From Gordonia soli NBRC 108243 (GTDB lineage Bacteria; Actinomycetota; Actinomycetes; Mycobacteriales; Mycobacteriaceae), in contig NZ_BANX01000018.1 in the NCBI RefSeq assembly GCF_000334455.1, forward strand, positions 1 through 64,000: DNA of 64,000 nt. Reading direction: 5' to 3'. Both the position numbers and the translations under genes were made by a program. Below are positions 19,351-32,203 of this stretch, in pieces (the first letter of the stretch is position 1; each line of letters begins with the position of its first letter). The notes under the pieces were generated by a model, which was not told where the DNA came from, ran no database searches, and was given only the letters and a program-made list of their open reading frames with translations.

Positions 19351-20481
19351 TCAGGTGCGCGCGGGCCTGCGGGCGGGGACGCAGCACACTGCCCGGCAGG
19401 TGGAACCGTTGTCGGCGCAACCCAGTTCACGCCCGGCATCGTCTCCGGGGAGCGACGTCGGGCCGGTCGGCACCTCTCCCCCGCGGTAGCGGTCGATCAG
19501 ATCCGCGATCAGTGCGATGAAGCGGGTGTCGGTCCCGACGGTGTCCGCCCGGACATAGCCCAACCCCAGCCGCTCGGCCGTCTCGGCGGCCTCGTTGTCG
19601 AGATCCCAGACCACCTCGAGGTGATCGGAGACGAAGCCGACCGGACATACGACGACCTGCTCGGCACCTTGTGTGGCAACGATTTCCAGGTGGTCGCAGA
19701 TGTCGGGTTCGAGCCACGGCACCTGGGGCGGACCCGAGCGGGACTGCCAGACAAGGTCGAATTCGGTACCGTAACCGGCCTTCTCGGCGACAGCCGCGGC
19801 AGCAGCCGACACCTGCCGCTGATACAGCTGCCCACCGGAACCCGCCGGTCCGTCGGAACGGTCGGCGGCGACGGGGATCGAATGGGCGGTGAACACCAGT
19901 CGCGGACGGACGGGCCGGTTCGGGAGTTGCCCGACCGCGCGGATGACGGCGTCGCCGAAGGCCTCGACGAACGAGGGCTCGTGCCAGTATTGCGGCAGTT
20001 TGCGCAACAGCATCGGATCGGATGCGATCTCGGGCAGTGCCGCCGTGGCCGCCGACAGCGCACGCCCGATGTCCTCGTTGTACTGACGGCAGCCCGAGTA
20101 CCCACCCCACGCGGAGGTCGGGAAGACGAGCACGCGACGGTGGCCGGCCCGGTACATCTCGACGACGGTGTCCTCGATCATGGGATGCCAGTTGCGGTTG
20201 CCGAAGAAGACCGGCAGGTCGACTCCGCGGGATACGAGTTCGCCGCGAAGGGAGTCGATCATCTCGAGGTTGAGCCGGTTGATCGGCGAGACACCACCGA
20301 AGTGCAGGTAGTGCTCGGCCACCTCGTCCAGGCGTTCGGGGGGCACGCCTCGACCACGTGTGACGTTCTCCAGGAACGGCCGGACGTCTGCCGGTTCGTC
20401 CGGTCCGCCGAACGACAGGAACAGCACCGCGTCGAAGGCGATCGGGCTTCCGACCGCCTTCGACGCATCCGCCGTCGTCAC
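19351..20481 (-). CDS. hemH: ferrochelatase (coproporphyrin ferrochelatase type) with Cys-rich tail
   Basis: A 376-residue enzyme that inserts Fe2+ into the porphyrin, probably coproporphyrin III in actinobacteria. Family motifs are FLSFGGPD, HYLHFGGVSPIN, PTSAWGGYSGCRQY, FTAHSIPV with the catalytic His, and CPVGFVSDHLEV. C131 in the SGCRQY segment and a C-terminal cluster (C355, C362, C366, C367) match the pattern of actinobacterial ferrochelatases that carry a [2Fe-2S] cluster. The GTG at 20481 lies 1 nt after the inhA stop, so it is the third gene of fabG1-inhA-hemH. Confidence 0.95.
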   Translation of the reverse strand: MTTADASKAVGSPIAFDAVLFLSFGGPDEPADVRPFLENVTRGRGVPPERLDEVAEHYLHFGGVSPINRLNLEMIDSLRGELVSRGVDLPVFFGNRNWHPMIEDTVVEMYRAGHRRVLVFPTSAWGGYSGCRQYNEDIGRALSAATAALPEIASDPMLLRKLPQYWHEPSFVEAFGDAVIRAVGQLPNRPVRPRLVFTAHSIPVAADRSDGPAGSGGQLYQRQVSAAAAAVAEKAGYGTEFDLVWQSRSGPPQVPWLEPDICDHLEIVATQGAEQVVVCPVGFVSDHLEVVWDLDNEAAETAERLGLGYVRADTVGTDTRFIALIADLIDRYRGGEVPTGPTSLPGDDAGRELGCADNGSTCRAVCCVPARRPART

Positions 20482-20482
20482 G

Positions 20483-21325
20483 TCAGGAATCGCCCCCGAC
20501 GAAGTTGTCCGGGAACCAGGTGTTGTGGCTGGCCCCGCCGTCGACGTAGACGATCGAGCCGGTGGTGCCGGGCAGCCAGTCGGACAAGAGCGCGACCACC
20601 GACTTGGCCACGACGGTCGGGTCGTCGACGTCCCACCCGATCGGCGACGCGCCGTCCCAGTACTCGTTGAGCATGGTCAGCTGCTTGGCGTCGTCGGTGG
20701 CGGTACCCGCGATGGCCTTGGCGGCCAGGGTCTTGATCGGACCGGCGGCGACCAGATTCGACCGGACGCGCTTCGCCGTACCGACCTCGCGCGCGACATA
20801 GCGATTGACCGACTCGAGCGCGGCCTTCGCGACGCCCATCCAGTTGTAGTACGGCAGCGCGGTGCGCGGGTCGAAGTCCATGCCGACGATCGAGCCACCC
20901 TCTTTGAGTGCGGGCAGGACGGCGCGCGCCAGCGATGCGTAACTCCACGCTGAGATCTCGAAGGCCTTTGCGGCATCTGGACCCGGTCCTTCGAGGAACG
21001 GCTTCGCCTCCGGCCCCATCAGGGTCCGCGGTGCGAACGCGATCGAGTGCAGCACGCCGTCGATGCCGTCAGGTGCCAGCTCGGCGATCTTGCCCGCGAG
21101 GGCGTTGAGGTCGTCCTCACTGGTGATGTCGAGCCCGATGGCCGGCGGCACCTCCTTGGGGAGCCGCTTGGCGATCCGATCGATCAGCCGCAGGCGCTCG
21201 GGGATACCGGTGATGATCACCGTGGCCCCCTGCTCCTGGGCCATCGCCGCCGCGTGGAACGCGATCGAGGCGTCGGTGATGATGCCGGTGATGAGAACTG
21301 TCTTGCCGTCGAGGATTCCGCTCAC
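20483..21325 (-). CDS. inhA: NADH-dependent enoyl-[ACP] reductase InhA
   Basis: This 280-residue FAS-II enzyme reduces the trans-2-enoyl-ACP double bond during meromycolate elongation and is the isoniazid target in mycobacteria. It shows the Gly-rich start GIITDASIAFH, LDGVLHSIAF-like VLHSIAF with S94 at the same number as in M. tuberculosis, GMDFDP, the active-site pair Y160/K167 in YNWMGVAK, and PIGWDVDDP. The GTG at 21325 has AGGAG 7 nt upstream. It follows fabG1 by 75 nt. Confidence 0.97.
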   Translation of the reverse strand: MSGILDGKTVLITGIITDASIAFHAAAMAQEQGATVIITGIPERLRLIDRIAKRLPKEVPPAIGLDITSEDDLNALAGKIAELAPDGIDGVLHSIAFAPRTLMGPEAKPFLEGPGPDAAKAFEISAWSYASLARAVLPALKEGGSIVGMDFDPRTALPYYNWMGVAKAALESVNRYVAREVGTAKRVRSNLVAAGPIKTLAAKAIAGTATDDAKQLTMLNEYWDGASPIGWDVDDPTVVAKSVVALLSDWLPGTTGSIVYVDGGASHNTWFPDNFVGGDS

Positions 21326-21400
21326 GGGTTCACTCCTGGTGTGTGCTGCTCGAATCGATCGAGCGTCGGATGTCGGTCGGGTCGATCGAGGATCGGGTGC

Positions 21401-23195
<1,795 letters not shown>

Positions 23196-23201
23196 CAGGG
23201 A

Positions 23202-24140
23202 TCACCCGACTCCGGCTGCCAGCCCACGGCGACGCTGGGCGATGAACTTGACGGTGTCGGCGATCCAGTCGCGATCGGTGCGCAGGGTCATGGTCGGACC
23301 ACCGCACCCGCGGATGGTGCGATGCACGGTCGACTGATGCGCCGCGGCGGCCGCCGCGAAGTCGCGCCGGACGCGGTCGGTGATCACGATGTCCCGGACC
23401 TCGCCCGACTCGGCGTCGGCCAGGGTCACCTCGCCGACGTCGGGCAGTTCGAGGTCACGCGGATCGAGTACCTCGACCGCGAGCAGTTCGTGGTGGGCGC
23501 CGATGGCCCGCAGCGAACGTTCCCAGTCGATGGGCCCGAGGAAGTCGCTGATGACCACGGCAAGCCCTCGGCGGCGCTGTGGTCTGCGCAACGCCTCGAT
23601 CCCACCCTTCAGATCGCCTCGCACGCCCGGCCCGCTGCGTCCGGTGGTCGCGATCGCCTTCAGCAGGTTCTGTGCGTGGGCGCGTCCGGCACGCGCGGGC
23701 ACTCGTACGAGGGTGTCGCCACTGACCACGATGGCGCCGTGGCGGTTGCCTCCGCCGGTGGTGAGGTGGACGATCGCGGCTGCGGCGGCGACCGCCAGAT
23801 CGCGTTTGGTGCAGGCGACAGTGCCGAAGTCCAGGCTGGCCGACACATCGACCACCAGCCACGTCTCCAACTCGCGGTCGGCGATCATCTGGCGCACATG
23901 GGGTTGGGTGGTCCGCGCGGTGACCGACCACTCCATCCGCCGGATGTCGTCGCCGGGCTGGTACGCCCTGGCCTCCCCCGGCTCGGAGCCCGGCCCCGGG
24001 ATCAACCCGAGGTGCTCTCCCTGCAGGACCCCGTCGAGCTTGCGACGAACGGTCAGCTCCAGGGACTTGAGGGCAGCGGTGAGCTGCGGGTCCTGGAGCA
24101 GGCCGGCGCCCAGCGAGGGCAGTTCGCTATTGGCCGCCAT
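23202..24140 (-). CDS. DUF58 domain protein of the MoxR operon
   Basis: A 312-residue soluble protein. It carries the DUF58 signature YQPGDDIRRMEWSVTARTTQPHVRQM (about residues 83-108), directly followed by a VWA-like fold with a partial MIDAS (VVDVSASLDFG). The start overlaps the moxR end by 14 nt, so translation is coupled. The family is an adaptor between the AAA+ MoxR ATPase and the membrane VWA protein; the client here is unknown. Confidence 0.92.
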   Translation of the reverse strand: MAANSELPSLGAGLLQDPQLTAALKSLELTVRRKLDGVLQGEHLGLIPGPGSEPGEARAYQPGDDIRRMEWSVTARTTQPHVRQMIADRELETWLVVDVSASLDFGTVACTKRDLAVAAAAAIVHLTTGGGNRHGAIVVSGDTLVRVPARAGRAHAQNLLKAIATTGRSGPGVRGDLKGGIEALRRPQRRRGLAVVISDFLGPIDWERSLRAIGAHHELLAVEVLDPRDLELPDVGEVTLADAESGEVRDIVITDRVRRDFAAAAAAHQSTVHRTIRGCGGPTMTLRTDRDWIADTVKFIAQRRRGLAAGVG

Positions 24141-25317
24141 ACCGCCCAGACGCCTGATTCACCGGCGCGCCGTTCGGTCCCGGAAAGGGTTGCGCCGGTT
24201 GCTGAGTGGGGTTCGGTTGAGGCGCGGCCGGATAACCGTTGGCCGGTCCGGGCTGGGCACCGCCGGCGACCGGCTGGGTGCCGACCTGCGGGAGACCGAC
24301 CGTCTGCAGGACGCGGTTGATGACCTGGTCCGCGTCGACCTCGTCGGCCAGCGCGTCGTAGCTGAGCACGAGGCGGTGTCGGAGCACGTCGGGCATGATC
24401 TCGACGACGTCCTGCGGGATCACGTAGTCGCGCCCCCGGACCAGAGCCAGCGCGCGGGCCGCGGCGACGATGCCGAGGGTGGCGCGCGGCGAGGCGCCGT
24501 AGGACAACCAGGACGCGACGTCGGACAGACCGAGCTCGGCGGGACGTCGGGTGGCGTTGATGACGCGGACGACGTAATCGACCAGCGCGTGGTGGACGAA
24601 GACGGTCGCTGCGGTCTTCTGCAACCGCAGCATCGCCGCGGGATCGAGGACCTGCGACGCCGTCGGCGGGACGTTGCCCATCCGGTAGACGATCTCGCGC
24701 TCTTCCTCGACCGACGGGTAGTCGACCAGGATCTTGAACAGGAACCGGTCGCGCTGCGCTTCGGGCAGCGGGTAGACGCCCTCGTTCTCGATGGGGTTCT
24801 GCGTCGCCATGACCAGGAACGGGTCCGGCATCGAGTAGGTGGTGCCACCGATCGACACATGTCGCTCGGCCATCACCTCGAGCAGCGCCGACTGCACCTT
24901 GGCCGGCGCGCGGTTGATCTCGTCGGCGAGCAGGAAGTTGGCCACCACCGGGCCGAGTTCGGTGTCGAACTCCTCCTTGCCCTGCCGGTAGATCCGCGTA
25001 CCGATCAGGTCGGTCGGGACGAGGTCGGGCGTGAACTGCACGCGGGAGAACGAGCCGCCTACGACACGCGCGAAGGTCTCCACCGCCAGTGTCTTGGCCA
25101 CACCGGGCACACCCTCGAGGAGGATGTGACCGCGGGCCAGTAGTCCGACCAAGATGCGCTCGACGAGCTGATCCTGGCCGACGATCACCCGCTTGACCTC
25201 GTAGATGGCGCGCTCGAGCAGTTTGACGTCGGCGTCGCTGAGGGTGGCGGGCTCACCACCGTTCGGTCCGGGTCCCACACCCCCCGCGGAGTCGACACCT
25301 GCATGCGATGAGGTCAA
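24127..25317 (-). CDS. moxR1: MoxR-family AAA+ ATPase
   Basis: A 396-residue AAA+ chaperone-like ATPase. Walker A is GVPGVAKT (69-76), Walker B is FLLADEINRAP, sensor 1 is MATQNPIENEG, and the arginine-finger region follows (LPEAQRDRF). The last 60 residues are a Pro/Gln/Gly-rich low-complexity tail. The start is a TTG at 25317, chosen because AGGAG lies 6 nt upstream and the sequence from it fits the family N-terminus. It leads the moxR-DUF58-VWA unit next to the cell-wall hydrolase ripA, as Rv1479 does. Confidence 0.93.
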   Translation of the reverse strand: MTSSHAGVDSAGGVGPGPNGGEPATLSDADVKLLERAIYEVKRVIVGQDQLVERILVGLLARGHILLEGVPGVAKTLAVETFARVVGGSFSRVQFTPDLVPTDLIGTRIYRQGKEEFDTELGPVVANFLLADEINRAPAKVQSALLEVMAERHVSIGGTTYSMPDPFLVMATQNPIENEGVYPLPEAQRDRFLFKILVDYPSVEEEREIVYRMGNVPPTASQVLDPAAMLRLQKTAATVFVHHALVDYVVRVINATRRPAELGLSDVASWLSYGASPRATLGIVAAARALALVRGRDYVIPQDVVEIMPDVLRHRLVLSYDALADEVDADQVINRVLQTVGLPQVGTQPVAGGAQPGPANGYPAAPQPNPTQQPAQPFPGPNGAPVNQASGRYGGQ

Positions 25318-25547
25318 CCCGTGCTCCTGTTCGTGTCCGCGTCGTCCCGCCCCGGAGCCGACACCCGTCAGCGGAGTTCCTCCGCCTGCTGCGTTCAGGT
25401 AGGCCGACGCCGATCCAGTCGTCGACCTGTCGTTGACAGCCTAGTCACGTCGGCTGAAATCTCGCCAAGAAGACGCACCGGGTGCACTGTCCGATCGACC
25501 GGAACCGGCATCGGCGCCGTCGGAGGTGCACTCGGATGAGAAGGACG
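25318..25547 (-). other. gap between ripA and moxR, presumed moxR promoter region
   Basis: This 230-bp stretch has no coding frame. Both flanking genes read leftward, so it should hold the ripA 3' end and the moxR promoter. Two GGTGCACT words (25480-25487 and 25526-25533) are repeated 46 bp apart. No convincing -35/-10 pair or terminator was identified. Confidence 0.4.
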
Positions 25548-27086
25548 TCAGACCAGGCGGACGACGTTCGGCATCGCACCCGAGGTGCGCAGCGGCGACA
25601 CCTTGACCACGTCGCCGGACTGCGGGGCCTCGATCATCTTGTTGTCGCCGAGGTACAGCGCCACGTGCTGACTGGCGTTGGGGCCGTAGAAGATCATGTC
25701 GCCGCGTTTCATCTGCGAGAGCGGGAACTGCGGACCCGACGTGTACTGGTAGCCGGTGTAGTGCGGCAGGTCGATGCCGACACCGGCGAACCCGTAGATC
25801 ATCAGACCCGAGCAGTCGAAGCCGGTCTTGTTGTAGTCGCCGTAGCTGTCGGCTACACCACCGTCGCGGATGCCCTGCGTCGGGCCGTTGCCGTCGCCGC
25901 CACCCCACGCGTAGGGGACGTTCAGCTGCGACATCATCCGGTTGACCACGACCTCGACGGCTGCCGGCCCACGCAGGCCCGGCCGGACGTCGCCGCCCGA
26001 ACCGCCACCACCGGAGGAACTCCCGCCGAACAGTGAACCGAGAGATCCCGACCCGATACGCGAGCTCAGTGTGTCCGGGCCGCTACCGGTGAAGCTGGAG
26101 CCGCCGACGCCGAGTTCGTCGAGCAACTCCGAGTGCGGCACCTGCTGGTCGCCGATCAGCGCTGCGAGAGCCTTCTGGCCCAGATCGACGGCCAGTTTCG
26201 CGGCAGCCTGCGCGGCCATCTTGATGGCCTCGTTGTCGCCGGCGGCCGGCACGGCTTGCGGCCCGCTCGGTGCGGCAGGCGCTGATGGGTCGGCCTGACC
26301 GTTGGGCAGCAGCCCCGACAGCACTCCGCCTCCGGTGGTGCTCTCGACCGGCTTGCGCGCGCCCCGCAGCGCGTCGAGCCGCGCCTGGACACCGTCGCGC
26401 TTGTGCACGAGCTCGGACCGACGCTGCTGCTCCGACGACGCGGCACTCCGGGCGGCGGCGATGGCCGCCAACGCATCGCTCTTACGCGTCGCAGCACTCT
26501 TGGTCGCCGCAGCCGCCTGCCGCTTGGTCGCCTGTGCGGCCGCGACCCGATTGGCCTGTTGGTTACGTGCCACCTGCAGACGCTGGATGGTGTCTCGCTG
26601 CTCCTTGCCGACGCGATCGAGCACCGTGACCCGATCGAGCACCGACTGCGGGTTCGGCGAGGAGACGTAGTTGGACATCGAGCCGGACGCGCTTCCCTGC
26701 CGATACACGTCGCGCGCGAACTTGTCGAAAGAGGATTGAGCGTCGGTGACGGCGCGCTGCGCCTTCACCAGTGAACCCTGCGCACCCTTGGCCGCGACTG
26801 CTGCGAGCCGCTGTGCGGCGAGCGAGTTCTGGTAGTCCACGAGTGTCCGGTTGACGTTCTCCTGCTTGATGGCGACAGCGTTGTCGAGGTCGACCAGGTT
26901 CTGGTTTGCGGTGGCGATCTGATTGATCAGCCCGGAGATCGACGAATTCCCGCCCTTGCCGGACTGCTGCGGAGCCGCGAATGCCTGACCCGCGCCGAGT
27001 GTGCCGAGCAGCAGGACGGCCACGACAGCACCGAGGCGTGCCGAGCGCGGCGTCCCACGCGTCACACGAGTAGTACCTCGCCTCAC
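25548..27086 (-). CDS. ripA: RipA-type NlpC/P60 peptidoglycan D,L-endopeptidase
   Basis: A 512-residue secreted hydrolase that cuts the D-Glu/meso-DAP bond of peptidoglycan stems during daughter-cell separation. Residues 15-38 form a signal peptide ending near AFAAP. A long Ala/Gln-rich coiled coil (about 45-235) is the inhibitory and septum-targeting region, and a Gly/Ser linker precedes the NlpC/P60 domain (about 395-512). Catalytic residues are C425 (DCSGL), H474 (SQHVALYLGD) and E486, spaced exactly as C383/H432/E444 of M. tuberculosis RipA. The GTG at 27086 has GGGAG 5 nt upstream. Confidence 0.95.
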   Translation of the reverse strand: MRRGTTRVTRGTPRSARLGAVVAVLLLGTLGAGQAFAAPQQSGKGGNSSISGLINQIATANQNLVDLDNAVAIKQENVNRTLVDYQNSLAAQRLAAVAAKGAQGSLVKAQRAVTDAQSSFDKFARDVYRQGSASGSMSNYVSSPNPQSVLDRVTVLDRVGKEQRDTIQRLQVARNQQANRVAAAQATKRQAAAATKSAATRKSDALAAIAAARSAASSEQQRRSELVHKRDGVQARLDALRGARKPVESTTGGGVLSGLLPNGQADPSAPAAPSGPQAVPAAGDNEAIKMAAQAAAKLAVDLGQKALAALIGDQQVPHSELLDELGVGGSSFTGSGPDTLSSRIGSGSLGSLFGGSSSGGGGSGGDVRPGLRGPAAVEVVVNRMMSQLNVPYAWGGGDGNGPTQGIRDGGVADSYGDYNKTGFDCSGLMIYGFAGVGIDLPHYTGYQYTSGPQFPLSQMKRGDMIFYGPNASQHVALYLGDNKMIEAPQSGDVVKVSPLRTSGAMPNVVRLV

Positions 27087-27494
27087 CAGAGCTCCCTTGT
27101 CGTCCAGGGTTCGCGTAGCTCACCCACACGTCGGTTCGGTGGTGTACGGACGCCCCGGGCCAACATCTGTCCGTCGTGCACCACCCATCACATGTGTCGG
27201 CAGATTCCACTTGCACACCACACGTGACATGAGAACCGTACGTCACATGAGCCACATAGAAAATCGCTGTTCGTGAATTACAAACGCGTGATTACCTGCG
27301 AAAATGCTGTGAACTGGACAAAGGCGGCATGGGTCCACGAGGTATCGAATTGGCAACAGCGAGGTCGCCGAGAGATTCATGACGTCCGACGTCGCAGCGG
27401 CGTCCCGAGAGTGTCTGGAAGCTGGTCGCAGTCGGGGCTCCCGTACGCGTGCCGGACGCGTGAGACGGTCGGTCCCGAGGGGCGACGCCGGCGG
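27087..27494 (-). promoter_or_regulatory. ripA upstream region with an 11-bp direct repeat
   Basis: The 408-bp gap upstream of ripA has no coding frame. It contains CGTGACATGAG (27223-27233) and CGTCACATGAG (27241-27251), 18 bp apart with 10 of 11 bases equal, and a palindromic CACATGTG (27189-27196). It is AT-richer between about 27255 and 27330. On the minus strand TTGTAA, a 17-nt spacer and TCTATG near 27260-27285 could be a promoter. Such direct repeats are typical of response-regulator sites, and MtrA is known to control ripA in related genera; a link here is inference. Confidence 0.45.
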
Positions 27495-28202
27495 TCAGGC
27501 CCGGGAGTCGGAGCCCGGCCCGCCGGACTCGACGGATGCATCGTCGGCATCCGAGGGCTCGGCATCCGAAGGCGGCGCGGCGACCGTGGCCGGGCCGGAC
27601 GGGGCCGCGACGGTCGGCGAACTCGCCGATTCCGACGTATCGCGTGTGGTGGCATTCCGCGAGATGTGCAGGCCGCGCAAGCGTGCGAGCACGGCCCCGA
27701 CCACCACGACAACGAGCAGGACCAGGGTCACCAACGTCCAGTTCACGCCCGGCTCGGTCATCTGGTCGAACATCTGACGCGCCGCCAGCGGCGGGTTCGT
27801 GAGGGTGAGGTTGTCGGTCGCCTCCTCCTGCTGGACGCGACTGAAGTACGGCGACGAACTACCCACCGAGTTGGGGCCGAGCACGATCACCGTGCCACCG
27901 GTCTCCGACTGCAATTGGCTGGCGATGTCCCGGTAGTACGTGAACTTGGGCTGGGCCTCGGGCAGCACCACGAAGCTGACGTCGTACCCCTCGGCCTTCG
28001 CGTGCGCGACGACCTCGCGCAGGCCCGCGACCTGATCGGCGGGCGCGGCGACGTGATCGTCCTGGATGTCGGCGAGCAACGCCGCCATGTCGATGTCCTC
28101 CGGGATGATCGACAGGTTGTCGGTGGCTCCGACCGGCGCGGCGAGCACGAAGGTACCCGGATCGGCGAGAGCAGCTCCGGATGACGTCGAACCGGGACTC
28201 AT
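27495..28202 (-). CDS. membrane protein of the Rv1476/DUF6676 type
   Basis: A 235-residue protein. About 150 residues of alpha/beta domain (IPEDIDMAALLADIQDDHVAAPADQVAGL, YDVSFVVLPEAQPKFTYYRDIA) precede a single membrane helix (WTLVTLVLLVVVVVGAVLA) and a cytosolic or exposed tail of about 55 residues rich in Ser, Pro, Ala and Asp. There is no clear signal peptide. Its place directly upstream of ripA is conserved in mycobacteria, so a cell-envelope role is likely but unproven. The ATG at 28202 gives the family-like N-terminus; the upstream open frame is non-coding. Confidence 0.8.
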   Translation of the reverse strand: MSPGSTSSGAALADPGTFVLAAPVGATDNLSIIPEDIDMAALLADIQDDHVAAPADQVAGLREVVAHAKAEGYDVSFVVLPEAQPKFTYYRDIASQLQSETGGTVIVLGPNSVGSSSPYFSRVQQEEATDNLTLTNPPLAARQMFDQMTEPGVNWTLVTLVLLVVVVVGAVLARLRGLHISRNATTRDTSESASSPTVAAPSGPATVAAPPSDAEPSDADDASVESGGPGSDSRA

Positions 28203-28309
28203 CTGCCACGCTGCCTTTCCCCGCGCTCGCGCGGCCGGTGCACAACGCACCACGTCGGTGTTTCGCGCCCATGAAGATCCCACGGACATCCGCCTGTCGG
28301 CAAACCTAG

Positions 28310-31393
<3,084 letters not shown>

Positions 31394-31430
31394 GTCTTGA
31401 CCATGAGTCGATCGACCTCGGGAGACCTCG

Positions 31431-31997
31431 GTGCCCAAGGTCAGTGACGACCGCCTGGCCGCGCGCCGTCGGGAGATTCTCGACGGCGCGCGGCACTGCT
31501 TCGCCGAGTACGGCTATGACGGCGCCACCGTCAAGCGGATCGAGGAGTCCACGGGGCTGTCCCGCGGAGCGATCTTCCACCACTTCCGCGACAAAGAGGC
31601 CTTGTTCCTGGCGCTGGCCCACGAAGATGCCGAGCGGATGGCCGACGTCGCGGCCGAGCAGGGACTCGTCCAGGTCATGCGGGACGTGCTCGCACGTCCG
31701 CAGGACTTCGACTGGCTCGGGACCCGACTGGAGATCGCTCGGAAACTGCGCACCGACAGCAGTTTTCGCTCTGCGTGGCTGGCCCACTCCGCCGATCTCG
31801 AGTCGGCCACGCTGAGCCGACTCGAACGTGGCCGTGAGGCGGGCCGACTGCGCGACGACGTGCCGACCGAGGTCCTCGTGAAGTACCTCGACCTCGTCCT
31901 CGACGGACTCATCACGCGACTGGCGTCCGGCCAGCCGACCGCCGATCTGAACGCGGTCCTCGACCTCGTCGAGGAGTCGGTGCGCTCGCACGCCTGA
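31431..31997 (+). CDS. acnR: TetR-family repressor of aconitase, AcnR
   Basis: A 188-residue TetR regulator. The HTH (about residues 25-70) reads EYGYDGATVKRIEESTGLSRGAIFHHFRDKEALF, typical of AcnR. The C-terminal ligand domain is all helical; in C. glutamicum AcnR binds citrate-Mg2+ there. It starts on a GTG 37 nt after acn, so the two are probably co-transcribed, and the operator upstream of acn would make this a feedback loop. The order acn-acnR matches Rv1475c-Rv1474c. Confidence 0.93.
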   Translation: MPKVSDDRLAARRREILDGARHCFAEYGYDGATVKRIEESTGLSRGAIFHHFRDKEALFLALAHEDAERMADVAAEQGLVQVMRDVLARPQDFDWLGTRLEIARKLRTDSSFRSAWLAHSADLESATLSRLERGREAGRLRDDVPTEVLVKYLDLVLDGLITRLASGQPTADLNAVLDLVEESVRSHA

Positions 31998-32203
31998 CGC
32001 GTCGCTGCCTCCGATCTCGGCGCGCCTCGGGATCGTCGCGTGGGCACTGCGGGAACAGCGTGCCCGTGGCGTCGGGTGCGCACCGAGCGACCCGTGATCC
32101 CCAGATCGGCACACGCTGTTGGAACAGAACTGTCAAAACGTCCCAACGGGTTCGGGTGCACTTGTACGATCGCAGCACCATCCCCGTTGCGAGGAGAACG
32201 TCG

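Noticed and set aside
27087-27494. c-di-AMP (ydaO-type) riboswitch before ripA
   Set aside because: I looked for the conserved GGGGAAC and GGGUGAAU core on the minus strand and did not find them.
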